Counted from the first letter of the stretch, positions 10,735 to 22,508 are shown. The stretch: 64,000 nt of DNA from Tulasnella sp. 424 (GCA_019633425.1 WSUB01000207.1:1-64000); one strand, 5' to 3'. The notes: a model not told the origin generated them from the sequence alone. Numbers and translations are program-made.

Positions 10735-13347
10735 ATGACCAGTCAAGCTTTCGACCTCTATAACCCAGGCGTCTACGAGGTTCCTGTCCTTCCCGACGAG
10801 TTCGGTCAGGACGGCGGTAAATTTTATCGCTGCTACGACGGTCTTGCAGAAGAGATAGACGATAATATGGTTACTGGGCTCAAGGAGCAACTTGATGGGC
10901 TTCTTATCTTTGTGAGCCATTCCTTCATCACCCCTTGATGCTCCGAATCATGCTGACGTGTCATAGGCCGGTCTCTTCGCCAGCGTCAACTCCGCTTTTC
11001 TTGCGCTCACACTCCCTCTCATGAGCCCCGACCCCGCAGACGACACTAACGCGCTCCTTCGAGACAACAATGCAATTCTCCTCCAACTAGCATTGGGTAG
11101 GAACGACAGCATTCCCCTCACCAATACGCTTCCTTCCGAGACTTTCTCACCGACTGGGAAGGTCCTGACAGTCAATATTCTATTCTCAGTGAGCTTGACG
11201 CTCGCGTTGATATCTTCACTCATGGCGGTTTTGGGGCGGCAATGGCTCGTTTATTACCGCAAGCGAAGCGGTGGAGGACCAGATCGTCAAAGGTGGGAGC
11301 AGCTCAAACGCTTCTTAGGAGCTAAAAGATGGGGTCTTGAATGGGTTCTAGACGACTTTTTGCCTTCAGTCCTGCAGACTGGGCTGATTGTCTTCTGCAT
11401 TTCGCTCACAATCTATCTTAACACCCTGCACCCCACGCTGTCGAACGTTGTTGGGGCGTTCATGTTAGCGGGGCTGGCTATATTAATTTTTACCGCACTT
11501 TTAGCGATTTGGGACAAATTCTGTCCTTTCCAAAGCCCTCTGTCGCACTTTATCTCCTGGTTTATGGGCTTGGCAACTACCTTAGTCCGTATTCTCTTTC
11601 TGGTGGCCGCAGATCTGGTAGGGCTCATCTACTACGCATCAGTAGTACTAACCTGGATCATGCAGTCGCTGTGGCGGAGAATCCAATCTCGTCTTGCGCC
11701 GCCACGGCGCGGTACTAGGTTCCGCTCTTTGGTGGTGGCTGCGGTATCACCAAATGGAAGGTACTTCCATCACTTGGCCCGTTTCGCATCCCTCATCCTG
11801 AGGAAAAGAGAAGAAGATCTCGAGGAATTACAAACCAATGTCATCAGACGCGCCATGTGTACATCGGATGATGCCCTCACCCTATTGCATGGCGTCTCAA
11901 ACATCCTTGCCATTAGGGATTCGCACCGCTTGAACGGACTTGCTGTCGACGAGGAATTTACGACCCGTCTCTCGGAGCTATGGAAAGGGTCGTATAGACG
12001 AACTCTCCAGCTTCGAGGTCGCGACCAGCGGGAGTTAGCGACGGCGATCCGATGTTTGTATCGAGCGGCAGTTGCACACGTCCTCCTCACATCCACAGAG
12101 GTTCCCTGGGAACGCACATACTATCTAATACGTTCTCCGTACTACGCTTCAGAGAAGCCAGGGATTCTCCCTCCACGAGACCTGTTTCAAAATTCACATC
12201 CGAATATGGTCAATGCCCACCTAGGCTGTATAGCATTCGATTTCATTTTCACCAGAAGGAGTCGGTCCGCGGCCGATCCCTTTCCACCCAGCTCCACCAT
12301 TGCTGTACTAATTAATCCCACTTGGAGACGTATCTCCATCCTCCTCAAGATTATCGTCGGATCTCTGAGCAGCGTGCGCGTTGAGACTCGTGAGCATCTC
12401 ATTAAAGAGCTCCATAGGGCATACGTTGGGTGAGTTCTTTTACGCCAAGGTATTTGGAAACTGGTTCATTTTTTAACCTTGACGGCACAGAGATCCTCAA
12501 ACAGCCCTTAAAGACCTTGAGTTAGTGATGGAGGAAAGCAATGATCGTCACCGTTCACATGAAGGTCGAGATATTCTGAAACAATATCTCGTTATTATTT
12601 TCAAGTCTGCCGGAAAGGCAGCTGTTGACGGTCGGGATAATACAGAGGCTGGTATACGCCTGGTAGCAAAGCTGTTGCGTCTTTCTGAAACGTTTGTGCG
12701 AGCCGAAGGTTCGCCAAACAGCTTTGTGAACATCGGACGAAGCCTTCGGAGAGGGTTAATTAGAGCTTTGGCCTCGGCGCGTGGAAGAAGCGACCTGTAT
12801 TACAGGAACGAGTGAGTTCTAGTCTGGAAAGAGCGGTGCTGCGCGCTGAGTCTCGATTGGTTTGATTAGCCCTTGGCCGGATACTCTTCGCCCACTGATT
12901 CACCTATTCTCCGACTTGAAAGCAGCTTCCAAGTCACCGACTGTTTCCTCCAACCAAGATGACCTCGATTTGGCGTCTTTGTTCAGTCCACTCTTACGGC
13001 AGCTGCAAGCGGAGACACAGGATTCGCGCAGGCGTATACTCGAAGGCGAGGACGGTGTATCGCAAATCAAGCAGCTTGATAGGCTATTTAGGGACTTCAA
13101 AGCTGCAGTAGACAGTGTCTCTCGGGCGATCAAGGTGACTGATTTGATTCGTGGTGGTATTTTCGTGTTGCTTATCATGCGGCTTCGAATGATGTCTATA
13201 GAGACGCGACCGGGACCCCGAGTTGCAATGGTGTCACTGGCAGGGTGGAAATATCAATGCAATGGGAGATTGAGCCGCATGCTTTATAAAAGCTCCAGGA
13301 TGTGTCTCTTTTCTGTATTCTTGTCTACTTTCCCCTTTTCGTCATAG
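10735..13347 (+). CDS. DUF6535-type multi-span membrane protein, copy C (812 aa)
   Basis: Exons 10735-10911, 10967-12429, 12491-12811 and 12870-13347 give 812 residues; introns are 55, 61 and 58 nt. The start MTSQAFDLYNPG and the first 240 residues, with the four DUF6535-type helices and LGRQWLVYYRKRSGGG, match copy B closely. The block after helix four is unlike copy B (extra hydrophobic stretch LVRILFLVAADLVGLIYYAS), and similarity resumes at the motif RAMCTSDDALTLLHGVSNIL. The last exon runs further than in copy B and ends at 13347. No reading-frame damage was found. Downstream, the expected small membrane gene is interrupted at about 13603 by an inverted-repeat arm. Confidence 0.9.
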
Positions 13348-13591
13348 ATTATCGTGATGTAACTTGAGTGCCTGACGCGTTGTAGTCTGAATGTCCACCA
13401 AACAGTCGAGGTACCTGCATTTTCAATTTTCCTTCTCGTAATATACTCAACAAGCGAACCAGAGCGCGTTTTCTGTCGTTTGCTTCAGTCTACAACTGAC
13501 CTTCATTGTGTAGCTCGAGCACGACCTTATTACCCAGCTCGACGACACAGCCTTGGTCAGTACTTCCCTCCCTGCGAAATCTAGCCTCACA

Positions 13592-13723
13592 CTATTTTTT
13601 CAGAATCGCATGGAATGGAGCGTCTGGATTGCAAAGTAGCTCTGCGTCGTGGGCTTTGCTGAAGGAACCTTCGCCATCTCGTTCCATCGTATTCGTTAAC
13701 GCGTGGACATTTGGAGGAGGCAT
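13592..13723 (-). pseudogene. 5' fragment of an R5-type gene
   Basis: The minus-strand reading begins MPPPNVHALTNTMERDGEG, matching the first exon of the intact gene at 35392 almost residue for residue, then leaves it at FHAILKK and stops. It is the outer end of the left inverted arm; the rest of the gene is missing here. Confidence 0.75.
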
Positions 13724-16700
13724 TGTAACGAGGGAGAAGATAAGAGATGAAAAAGTGTAGGGAATGCTCAAGCGTGCGTGCAGCCGGTCGACTGAGGGGG
13801 AACCGGATAAAAAGGTTCGAAGACAGGGACTCGGCAGTGCGCCGTAAAAGCTCCAGCGATGGGAGCGCATTTCAAAGCACTTCGCAATCTTATGACGACG
13901 TCTATTTCGATTGGGAAGACTCAGGGTCGCCGCTGAGCAGTCCACATCGAAAGCACTGCCACGGTGAGCTGGGCGGTTAGTATTTTATCAACACTAGTGA
14001 CACATTAGAGAATATAGGCGTAGTTTCTGATGAGTGTTCAGGCAAGGCTGACTCCCAGAGAAAAGATTGAGAAACTGCGGGCGAGGTGTCGCTCAAAAGC
14101 CACCGGCCGCGCGCAGAGCGCTAATCCTTGCTGCCCTGACCCGCTAGTCCAGTCAGAACTTGAATGCACCAGCGCACTATTCCTTCCTATCTCACAAGAA
14201 GCAAAGAAACCGATCGACGTGTGGGAGGGAAAAATAGCGCAGTGCCATATAGGCCACGAAACATTCGAACACGATGTATCACCCCGTGAGCTGCGAACAT
14301 CGCGGTAGGGAGGACGACTCCCGACAGCGACGCCCTTGAAACGGACGGAAATGACTGATATAAACTTTGACAAAGGAATGTATCAGATTTTTTGCGCAGC
14401 GATAGTTTTACATACATTGCCGCGGGGCCATAGTCCTTCGTTTTATCCGACATTCCATTGGCATACGTTGTCTTGAGATTCCTGCGCGTCCGATGCATAT
14501 AGAGGTAATCTTCCCATAGAGCTATTGACTTCTTCTTCGGGAAGTTGATGGATCAACGGACGTTCGGCTAATGCAATTTGAGAAATCGTGCGGCTCCACC
14601 TATTGAACCCAGTTCAAAGTAGGCAGATCGTGGGACATAGTGGGTGGCGTATGGTTGTCGTTCATGCACAGAGTTGAAAGTTGGGCGCGAGTCGGAGTGG
14701 GAGCGTATCCAGATACGCGAAAAGAATCATGTCATGGGTTCAAAAATCAGGGTCTGTATAAGGTTAGTTAGATGGCTATTCTTACGGTGAGGCGTATGCG
14801 ATACTCACCGAACGGACGTAACCATGATGACGGGTCATGAAAGCGTCGACATCTGCGACGAGTGAAATCCTTCCAGGCCAACTCCACATCGACTCCCCCT
14901 TCACCACAACATGCAATTCGTGGTCGTCTGTGTGATTAGTTGGAACCAGTATTAGTATTCGTATACCGAATATAATTCTCGTGAACTGACTGTTGTTCTC
15001 GTCTGGCCACGAAACACGGACGGTATTGTCTTGTTTGATGGTCCAGACGGCGTCTTTAGACCGGCCTCGGAAAACGCGAGCGGACGAAGAATTCTCCTTA
15101 TCGAGGAATACGAGGTTGGCACGACTGTGGGGGAAACGAAGCGACTTAGCCTCGAGAACGGTGGTCTAACGTATGTAAACGTCGGGGGACGTACTCGGTA
15201 GATCCTCTGCTCAGATGCGGCGTATGACGTTTCGACATGTCCCAAGTCACCCCCAAAGTGTCATAAGGAGGTGGGCAGTTCTAATAATAGAGCGTAAATC
15301 TGCAACGTATTTCAAACACTAGCCGGAATACTGACATCCAAATAGAGCACGCGACAGGTGCCGAGCCGGACCCTGACGCATAAAGCTTCGTGCCTCTTTA
15401 TTGTGGTCTCGCATCCACCAAGGGTATTCAGATCCAAAGCAACGTAATGAAGTCGATCAGTATAGTCCGCCACGCGAAGCCTCCCGTATTGCCATTGGGT
15501 TGAAGAATTGGGCGGGCCCGCTGGATTGAGCATTTGAATGGACGGGTTCGGATTTGGAGGGAATATCGTCCACTGCTCAAGTGAAAATAACCCCGGTTCA
15601 AAGACGATGGTCTATACAGGGACGCCCAGGTGCCTTTAGAAACCGGACGAACAAGACGTCTCTGGATCCGTAGATACTCACAGAGCGAATATAATCATTG
15701 TGATCCTTCAAAAACGCATCCGGATCTGTGACTAGTGAGATAGTTCCAGAGTACCACATAATCGATTCCGCCTTGACAAGGATATGCAGTTCGTGCTTGA
15801 CTATCAAATGGACCACCAAGCCCGAGTCAGCAATTTTAAAGGACTAAAGTCTCGCGCTCAACTAACCGTGATTCTCGTCGCGCCAGTGGGCCCGAACGCG
15901 GTTATCCGTGCCTACCGTCCAAATAGCATTTCTCGAAGGACCGCTACGCCATCTACGCCTAGACGGTTTGTCATCATGACCGAGGAACACAAGGTGTGCA
16001 CGGCTAGGCAAGCAGGTGTTGGGGGTCACCATGTTGGAGAAAGAGGCGAAACATAAAGTACTCTGTACTCACTCTTTCGATCCTATACTTAAGTGTGGGG
16101 TGCAACCTTCCGGAATGTCCCAGGTGATCCCCAATGTTTGGTAAGGAGATGGACAGTTCTGCAAACGGGATATTAAAATATGAAAAGCTCTGTCTTTGCC
16201 TATCGATTATCGTCACTGACCTCCAGGTCAAGCCTCCCAGACTGTGGGTCGACCTTGATGAGAAGCGCCTCGCGCTCTTCGGAAGTGCACTTGCAGATAC
16301 CGGACAGATTCAGGGTCGATCCGATATATTGTGTGCCTTTGGTGAACCCTTTGATGACTAATCTACCGGATTGAGCCGGTTGGGCGCTGTGCGTGAACCG
16401 GACATTCCTTAGTAACCAACTCTCACGAGTTTGAGAAGCACTTGGTAGGGAAACTGTAACTTTCGAGGCGTTGGTATATTGAGCGCTTGGGGCAGGTGAG
16501 GCGATGGTATATTGAGTGCTTGGGGCAGGTGAGGAGGATTGGAACGCGCTAAGGGAAAAAAGTCTAACAATGAGACCTTACGGCCACAACGGAGCGGCGC
16601 GGAATACGGGCCGCTCACATAGAGGGAGTTCCGCTCAAACTTGATTTGCGAACGTTCGGACTCCGAGTAAGGCCTCCCCATTGATCGGAAATAAAACTAG

Positions 16701-17890
16701 AGATAATAATGCGATAGTTAACGCTGATCAAAAATACACTGAAGAGAGACCTACAGGGAAGGATTGGCGCTATTGGGTCCCCACGCCTCAATCAACTCGT
16801 GGTGAAGCTTGTCCCAATCGTACTTGACTTCGACTGAGAGCCGTGAATACCACGCAATCACCCCTCTGGTGAGTCTTGTAGCCGCAAACTCTGCGATCCA
16901 TCGCTTGTCGGTGTGTTTACCCATCTTCCAAGCGTATGTCCAGACGTCGCGGATGAGATCGCAGCATTTGTAGGGGTCGGTTCCGTCAAATTCGATATCC
17001 GGCTCGGGGACTAAGAGAGAGAATGTGAGCATATAGATGCAAATATTGCTGGCCTTCTGTAAATTGTGCGTACCATGCACTGGAAGAGGTGAACGGGTTT
17101 GGTGGGGAACGTCTAGTTGTAGTCAGGTATTATTATGTAAGCGGCCGCCTTCTCTTGATAACACCTTTTGGCTTACCTTCGTCCTCTTCGGGAATGGTTG
17201 AGGCGGTTGTTACAGCCCTGCGCTGGGATTTGCGACTGAGTGAAAGGCTCAGCGGAGTGACAGACGGCTCCACCCAAGTGGCCGCCCAGGGGGGTAGGTA
17301 CATTTGACCATCAGTCGGCGATAATTGAGACCTCCAAGTTACGAACGGCTCTGGTCTTGAGGGCTGTTCGGCACTGTTCTCGTAGTAGCTTACGAGGTCT
17401 ATGACGAAGGCGCCGCTCAATGTGGGCCTCAAACATCGTCAAAGCCAAACAGGCTTACCTGAAGGAGCCGGAGGTGATAGCGGCTCGTTAGGTGTATTGG
17501 GAGTAGATAACTGGCTAGCATGATGGGCGCGAGTGAGCGGAGCGGACAATAAACGTCCACTGGTACGGATTCTAACCTGGGCTGAAAGGAGAGGCTGTCG
17601 GCGTCGAGGGATAGTTTGGGTTGCGGGGCGTCATCGGCCTCGTTCATTAGGCCGCCGTCTTGGATTTCGCTGGAGGGAGAGGCGAATTAGTGAGAGACAA
17701 AAGTCTAAACCAAATTGTGGCTTCCTACTCTGCGTTCTGTACGTATATTTGTGCGACGGACGTCATCTAGAAGGAGTGGGCGCGAACTGAAAATGATGGT
17801 GGGGAGGGAGAGAGATGCGGTAAAGCCCTTCAGATCTGGGGGATCAGGATATCTGGAGGGACCTCGAGGCAACCTGCAGGTATGCGGACA
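13600..17890 (-). repeat. Left arm of inverted segmental duplication
   Basis: This block is the reverse complement of 31940-35520, at high identity over genes and spacers: the R5 start, the 34216-35391 spacer, and R1 versus R2. The arms differ by an extra segment of about 1.1 kb inside the left arm (about 15550-16680) and by a few in-frame indels. The outer boundary near 13603 falls inside the 5' region of the small membrane gene that follows DUF6535 copy C. The inner boundary lies near 17890, where the R1 promoter similarity ends. Confidence 0.8.
14727..17766 (-). CDS. R1: gag-like domain protein with two C-terminal domains (697 aa)
   Basis: Sixteen exons on the minus strand: 17729-17766, 17577-17669, 17459-17514, 17177-17398, 17074-17112, 16755-17010, 16619-16696, 16221-16548, 16073-16158, 15867-16003, 15682-15800, 15336-15611, 15195-15280, 14991-15124, 14809-14927 and 14727-14753. 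All junctions are GT-AG and in phase, giving 697 residues. Residues 150-235 are the gag-like block (DPYKCCDLIRDVWTYAWKMG, then WIAEFAATRLTRG). Residues about 318-490 form one C-terminal domain of R3 type (GRLVIKGFTKGTQYIG, TLGITWDI), and 525-697 a second of R2 type (YGRLRVADYTDRLHYVAL, TLGVTWDM). The exon 15336-15611 spans both: it starts as the last exon of the first domain and continues, without a stop, into the first exon of the second. Family function is unknown. Confidence 0.8.
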
Positions 17891-18340
17891 GCTAGGAGGG
17901 CATCGCACGACGAACCTGATCAGCCTTTCCTGAGAGATGGGCGCTTATGAGACCACCTGTTCCCTGCCGGCTATTTGGGAAGATTCGATCAAAATACCTC
18001 ACACGATACCATGCCGCAAGCATGGTCACCACCACCAAGATTCGTATAATCAAGAATCGATGAGGTGGTTTGTATGGTCTTGGTTTGGGCGGGCTGGTTG
18101 TAATATAGAGATTCGGGGATTCGACGCGTTGCTCCCTAGGGGCGCTGAGGTCAAGACAACAAAACGTGGGCTCCAATGTAATGCAGACCACCGTATAAAG
18201 ATACATCCAAAACGAAAAGACGACAACAAAAGATGAGGAGGGAAGAGAAAACAGAAGGTTCACAACCAAGACCATGAAATGACGGATTTTGTATAACTTC
18301 AAGCCGACCGAAAGAAAAATAAGAGATTCCAAGATTTCGT
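17891..18340. other. Junction between left arm and array unit 3
   Basis: From about 18058 (gatgaggtggtttgtatgg) the sequence matches the 3' end and flank of the small membrane gene at 7920-8200, which is the normal sequence between that gene and the PARP gene. The stretch 17891-18057 is unmatched filler at the recombination junction. No gene is seen. Confidence 0.55.
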
Positions 18341-20328
18341 CTATGTGCTGTCGTAGATGACGAGGTAGAGTGGGCGGATTTGATTATTATCGTAGACGAT
18401 GAGCTCGTCGTAGTTGAGACCGCCACCAGGAACACCTCGGACCTAGATACGACGTGAAGAGGACAAAAAGGTCAACGCAAACGTCAAGTTGCTCTGCCTA
18501 GTTCTTCACTCACCGAATCATACCCAGTGGGAGCAGTGACCAAGTTGTGGTCCGCCGACGTCAATTTCTTAGCTCTGCCAGCAAGCACACGACACATCAA
18601 CATGGCGCGGTAACGTGATGGTGCGACTTGCTTGATGTATCCATGAGACCTTGAAAGAGAGAGAGAGTCCCTCGGTCAGTTACGCCCGACAACCGCCACG
18701 TCAAGCACGCACTTGGAAGACGTTCCCGAAGTATAAACACCCTTCCCAAACATCGAACCCGCAGCGCACTTCTCCTTATCGAACGACCGCTGCATGACGA
18801 TGCACATGCTGCACGTGGGGGATTTGCAAAACCCTGTTGGGGTCGTTCCCGGGTCACCGACGGTGCATTCTCGTTTGGTTCCGTGCCATCGTCGGCGCTC
18901 GTTGGCGGGGAACATGCCCTCGGCTTTGAAGTTGTACGACGCGTCGATTGCTTGCCTGCACGGAACGTTGTGTGCGCTCGTGAGTCGCGTGAACATCGTC
19001 GTGAAGGGCTTGGTGACGACTCACAGTTTCGCCTCGAATGCATTATGTAACGACCTATTCTGAACGATCAACCACATGAACCGGATTTGCGGTGGGTTGG
19101 CTGTGTGCTTCCACTCTTTGGTCCACTGATCCGTAACTTTAAGTCGATGCCACATCATGTCAACAGTCGAAAGCAGTCAGGGTGTAGCGGTCGACATACC
19201 CGTTGTCAAAGCCTGGTGCCCAGCCGGAACTGATAACAGCACGGGCGCATTATCCAAAGACTTGTTGGAACACGACGCCGAGCAGAAATAGCTCTTGTTC
19301 ATCTTGGGGAAAGTTTCGCAGAGGAGGCATGCAGGGTCGAGTTGGAGGATCACCCCAAACCTGTGCGTTTCGGTCAAATGTGAGACAAAGGGCGAGGGGG
19401 AAAAAACAAGTATTTGCAGAGAAAGAAACAGCATACGTACGCCCTACAAGCGTTCCCGCAATACTTGGAGCCTGGCTTCCATTCCGCTTTGTCGCAGCCT
19501 TCGATGATGCATTTCCGAGGACCGATGGACGAAGTGGATACTGAGAGTTGGCTGAACGCGTCTTCGATGCTGAGAGCTTTTCTACTGCACTGTATGAGAG
19601 TAATGGAAATGCCAACGAGATGAGCGCTGGGGCAGGAAGGAGGGGCAGGCGAGCGGACGAACTGACCTCTGGAGAACAGTACTTGTATCCCGACGCAGAC
19701 AACTTCTCACCACAAGTCTACCCAAAGCAAAAGGAAACAGTCAGCTCCATTGTACTCCCCGGTGCGTTTCTAGACTTTAGGAGGAGTGGGAGGAACGAGA
19801 AAGCGCGATTCCAAACCCACCTCACACAGCCACATGCGGATCAAGTTGACCGGCTGCGCGACCTTGACAGCTTTCTCAGCGATGGCGCATTCGATCGAGC
19901 AGTGTTTGAATCCAGGATTGGGCGGTTTCTCTTCGCAGACCTATATTCAACCGTCGTCAGCGTCTCTCGAAGGTCCTGCGAGTCCCAGGATGGTGTTGGA
20001 AGGCCAGCGCTTACAGGGCAGAGCGGCACCCTCCTTAGGGGGGTTATTATCAAAATGCCCGACGACCCGGTTGCTGGAGGTCTAGCTGACTGTCTTGATG
20101 GTGTTGATGCTGCTGCCCGGGGCGGGGGTGGGGGCGGGCGGGGAGACGAACCGGTTGCGCATGATCTGGAACAGTGCTTGAAGCCTTTCGAGACCGGGCG
20201 TGAGCGGCAAGTCTACCACGTCAACGGGGTCAGCACATGAACTCTCTCGGTGACTGAGCGGAAGGCATATGCACCGGACATAGCTGGCCTTGAGACGGCG
20301 TCGACGGAGCGTTTGAGTATGTCGACAT
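18341..20328 (-). CDS. PARP-type ADP-ribosyltransferase with five zinc fingers (441 aa)
   Basis: Ten exons on the minus strand: 20275-20328, 20015-20212, 19821-19940, 19667-19717, 19441-19589, 19200-19360, 19025-19136, 18713-18955, 18514-18649 and 18341-18442, giving 441 residues with every phase matching. The N-terminal half carries five CxxC...CxxxC-type fingers at about 17-36, 83-102, 123-142, 168-189 and 202-221 (for example CPVCEEKPPNPGFKHCSIEC). The C-terminal 190 residues are a PARP catalytic fold with the H-Y-E triad: His306 in RRWHGTKREC, Tyr356 in FGKGVYTS and Glu421 in NYDELIVYD. The triad predicts an ADP-ribosyl transferase able to extend chains, using NAD; that is family knowledge, not shown here. 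The fingers may bind nucleic acid or protein. It is convergent with DUF6535 copy C and is the intact parent form of the chimeras at 2175 and 8209. Confidence 0.87.
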
Positions 20329-20691
20329 TTGGGTTGCAGGGAGAGCCAGCGAGGGGTGGTTGGGGAAGATTGGAATGCTGCCTGGCCAGGGTCTATCAGA
20401 CGTTCAGGCACACACCCCTTTGCACCATGTCCTTCGATGTCTGGCGGCCGACGTGATCTCACTCAGCAACCAGCCTGTAAACTGCTGGCAGTGTTGCCGA
20501 CGACGCTTTTGCCAAGTGTCAAGGAGACCATCCAGTGGCAAATAATTACATGACGGGCTCTCGACTCTAGGCGCCCATAGTGGTAAATAGTACAATGCAA
20601 GGTCGAGTGAGATCGGCATGGACGATAATAAGCAACCCCAAATATCCCAAAGAAAACCCCAAAAAGTGTAAAAGGAAGAAAGGCAATGAAG

Positions 20692-22508
20692 TTATGTGTC
20701 GTAGATGACCAGGTAGAATGGTCGAACTTGGTCATTGTCATACACGATTAATTCATCGTATAACAGTCCACTCCCAGGTACGCCGCGAATCTGGAAGAGA
20801 GAAAGGTCAAAATCGCCCGGGTCCCAACAATGGAGAGGAGAGCTTAATGAGGGACTCACAGCATCGTATCCGGGCGGAGCGCTGACCAAAGTCGGGTCCG
20901 GGACCGTAAACTTGATCGCGTTGCCGGCCAGCACTCTCGTCATAAGCATTGCTCGGTACTTTGAAGACGCCACTTGCGTCACATAAGTGTCGGACCTGAA
21001 AGGCGTTACCAGGTCAAGATGTAGTTACACACACCGAGGCAACCTGCTTCAGCCTACTTGGATGACGTTCCGCTCGTGTAGATTCCTCTTCCGAACCTGA
21101 AATATTTTATCAAAGTTAGGGCAAGAAACAAGTCGAATCAGGCTAAAGAGCAACTCACAAGCAACCGAAACTGCACTTTGAAACGTCAAAGGACTTTCGC
21201 ATAATAATGCACAGGTAACATGTTGCGGAGCTGCAGAGAGTCAGAGCACCTGGACCGGGATCGCCAACACGACATTCCCGCCTCGTTCCATGCCACCTTC
21301 GCCGCTCGTTCGCTTCAAGCATCCCCTGTGATTTAAAGTTGTTCTTCCTCTCAATCGAATCCCTTTACAAAACGGGGTTAATACGATCGTGTCAGACTCT
21401 GGCAGAACCTCGGTAGGAGCTTTGCAACGAAGCAACTCACCGGCGGTTCTCGAACGGGTCCTTCAGTTGATTGGTCAAAACGATTCTATACACGAATCGC
21501 ACAGCTGGAGGGGTCGCCGTGTGCTTCCATTCGTTCGTAAACTGGTTGGCCACTAACGGTTAAAAAATTCAAGCCCCATCAATGATCCTCAATGGAAAGT
21601 GACTTTGAAATGAAGAGGCATGCATACCAATAGTGAAAGTAGGATCGTCGTTTGGAACGGCAAGCAAACTGGGAGCGTTTTGCGTCGCCGTCTTGCTGCA
21701 ACTGGCGGAGCAGAACGCGCTCCGCGTCATTTTAGGATATTTCGTGCAGAAAAGGCAAGCCGGTTCGAGCTTCTGTACAACAGCCTGACTGAGAATAAGA
21801 GTGTAAAGCAGTCAGCCCACGAAAAGACGGTCTCAAGGGGAGTTTCTCGTTCGCTCACGCTCGATGCTGGTTCCCGCAATACTTCGACCCAGGTTGCCAT
21901 TCAGGCTTTTTACAACCCTGTATGACACAGGTTTCGCGCGCTAAAATAAAAGGGCAAGAGTCTCAGCATACTTCTTCATGGCGGGAGACTTGAGAGCACG
22001 AAAGGGAGGAAAAAAGAGCTTACTTCGAACTTGCAAATTACCCATACTCTCCGCAAGCGCCTCGACTTTGATCGCTTCGTGACCACATTTAGGCGAACAG
22101 TAGCGGTATCCCGGCGTTGCAGGAGCACTGTTGCAATGCTGAATTAAAAGGAAACCAGAAAAAACTAATGGTCAGGGCCGCGCTGATGCGAGCGGGCGAG
22201 CAAGCCTCTTGGCGCCCGCTGGCAAAAACCGCGAACCCAAGCACAGCCTCTACATACCTCGCACGTCTTAATCTGCCTTCGCAGTGTAGGAGTCTTGGGC
22301 GGAGTGGGCGCTGGACTCAGAGCGCATTCTCTCGAACAATGCTTGAATCCTCGGTTGACTGGTTTCGATCGGCAGGTCTAATGACAGGCGTTCCAAGGTC
22401 CACCTGTGAGCGATCGGTGCGGCCCTCTCGACAAAGGATACTTACGGGACAGAGCCTTGGTGATAAATTGCTCGACGAAGAAGAGTTAGTAGCAAATCTA
22501 GAAGACAT
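20692..22508 (-). CDS. PARP-type ADP-ribosyltransferase with four zinc fingers (376 aa)
   Basis: Ten exons on the minus strand: 22446-22508, 22258-22377, 22024-22138, 21859-21940, 21628-21788, 21441-21552, 21159-21362, 21058-21096, 20860-20995 and 20692-20790, in phase throughout, 376 residues. Fingers lie at about 20-39 (CPTCRSKPVNRGFKHCSREC), 60-79 (CEHCNSAPATPGYRYCSPKC), 104-125 (last ligand His) and 138-157. The H-Y-E triad is complete: His242 (RRWHGTRREC), Tyr292 (FGRGIYTS), Glu357 (LYDELIVYD). It is a divergent paralogue of the gene at 18341: it lacks one finger and has one extra intron that splits the 243-nt catalytic exon of the neighbour into 204 and 39 nt. The two genes are head to tail, 360 bp apart. 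The short first exon was set by the need to complete finger one. Confidence 0.87.
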
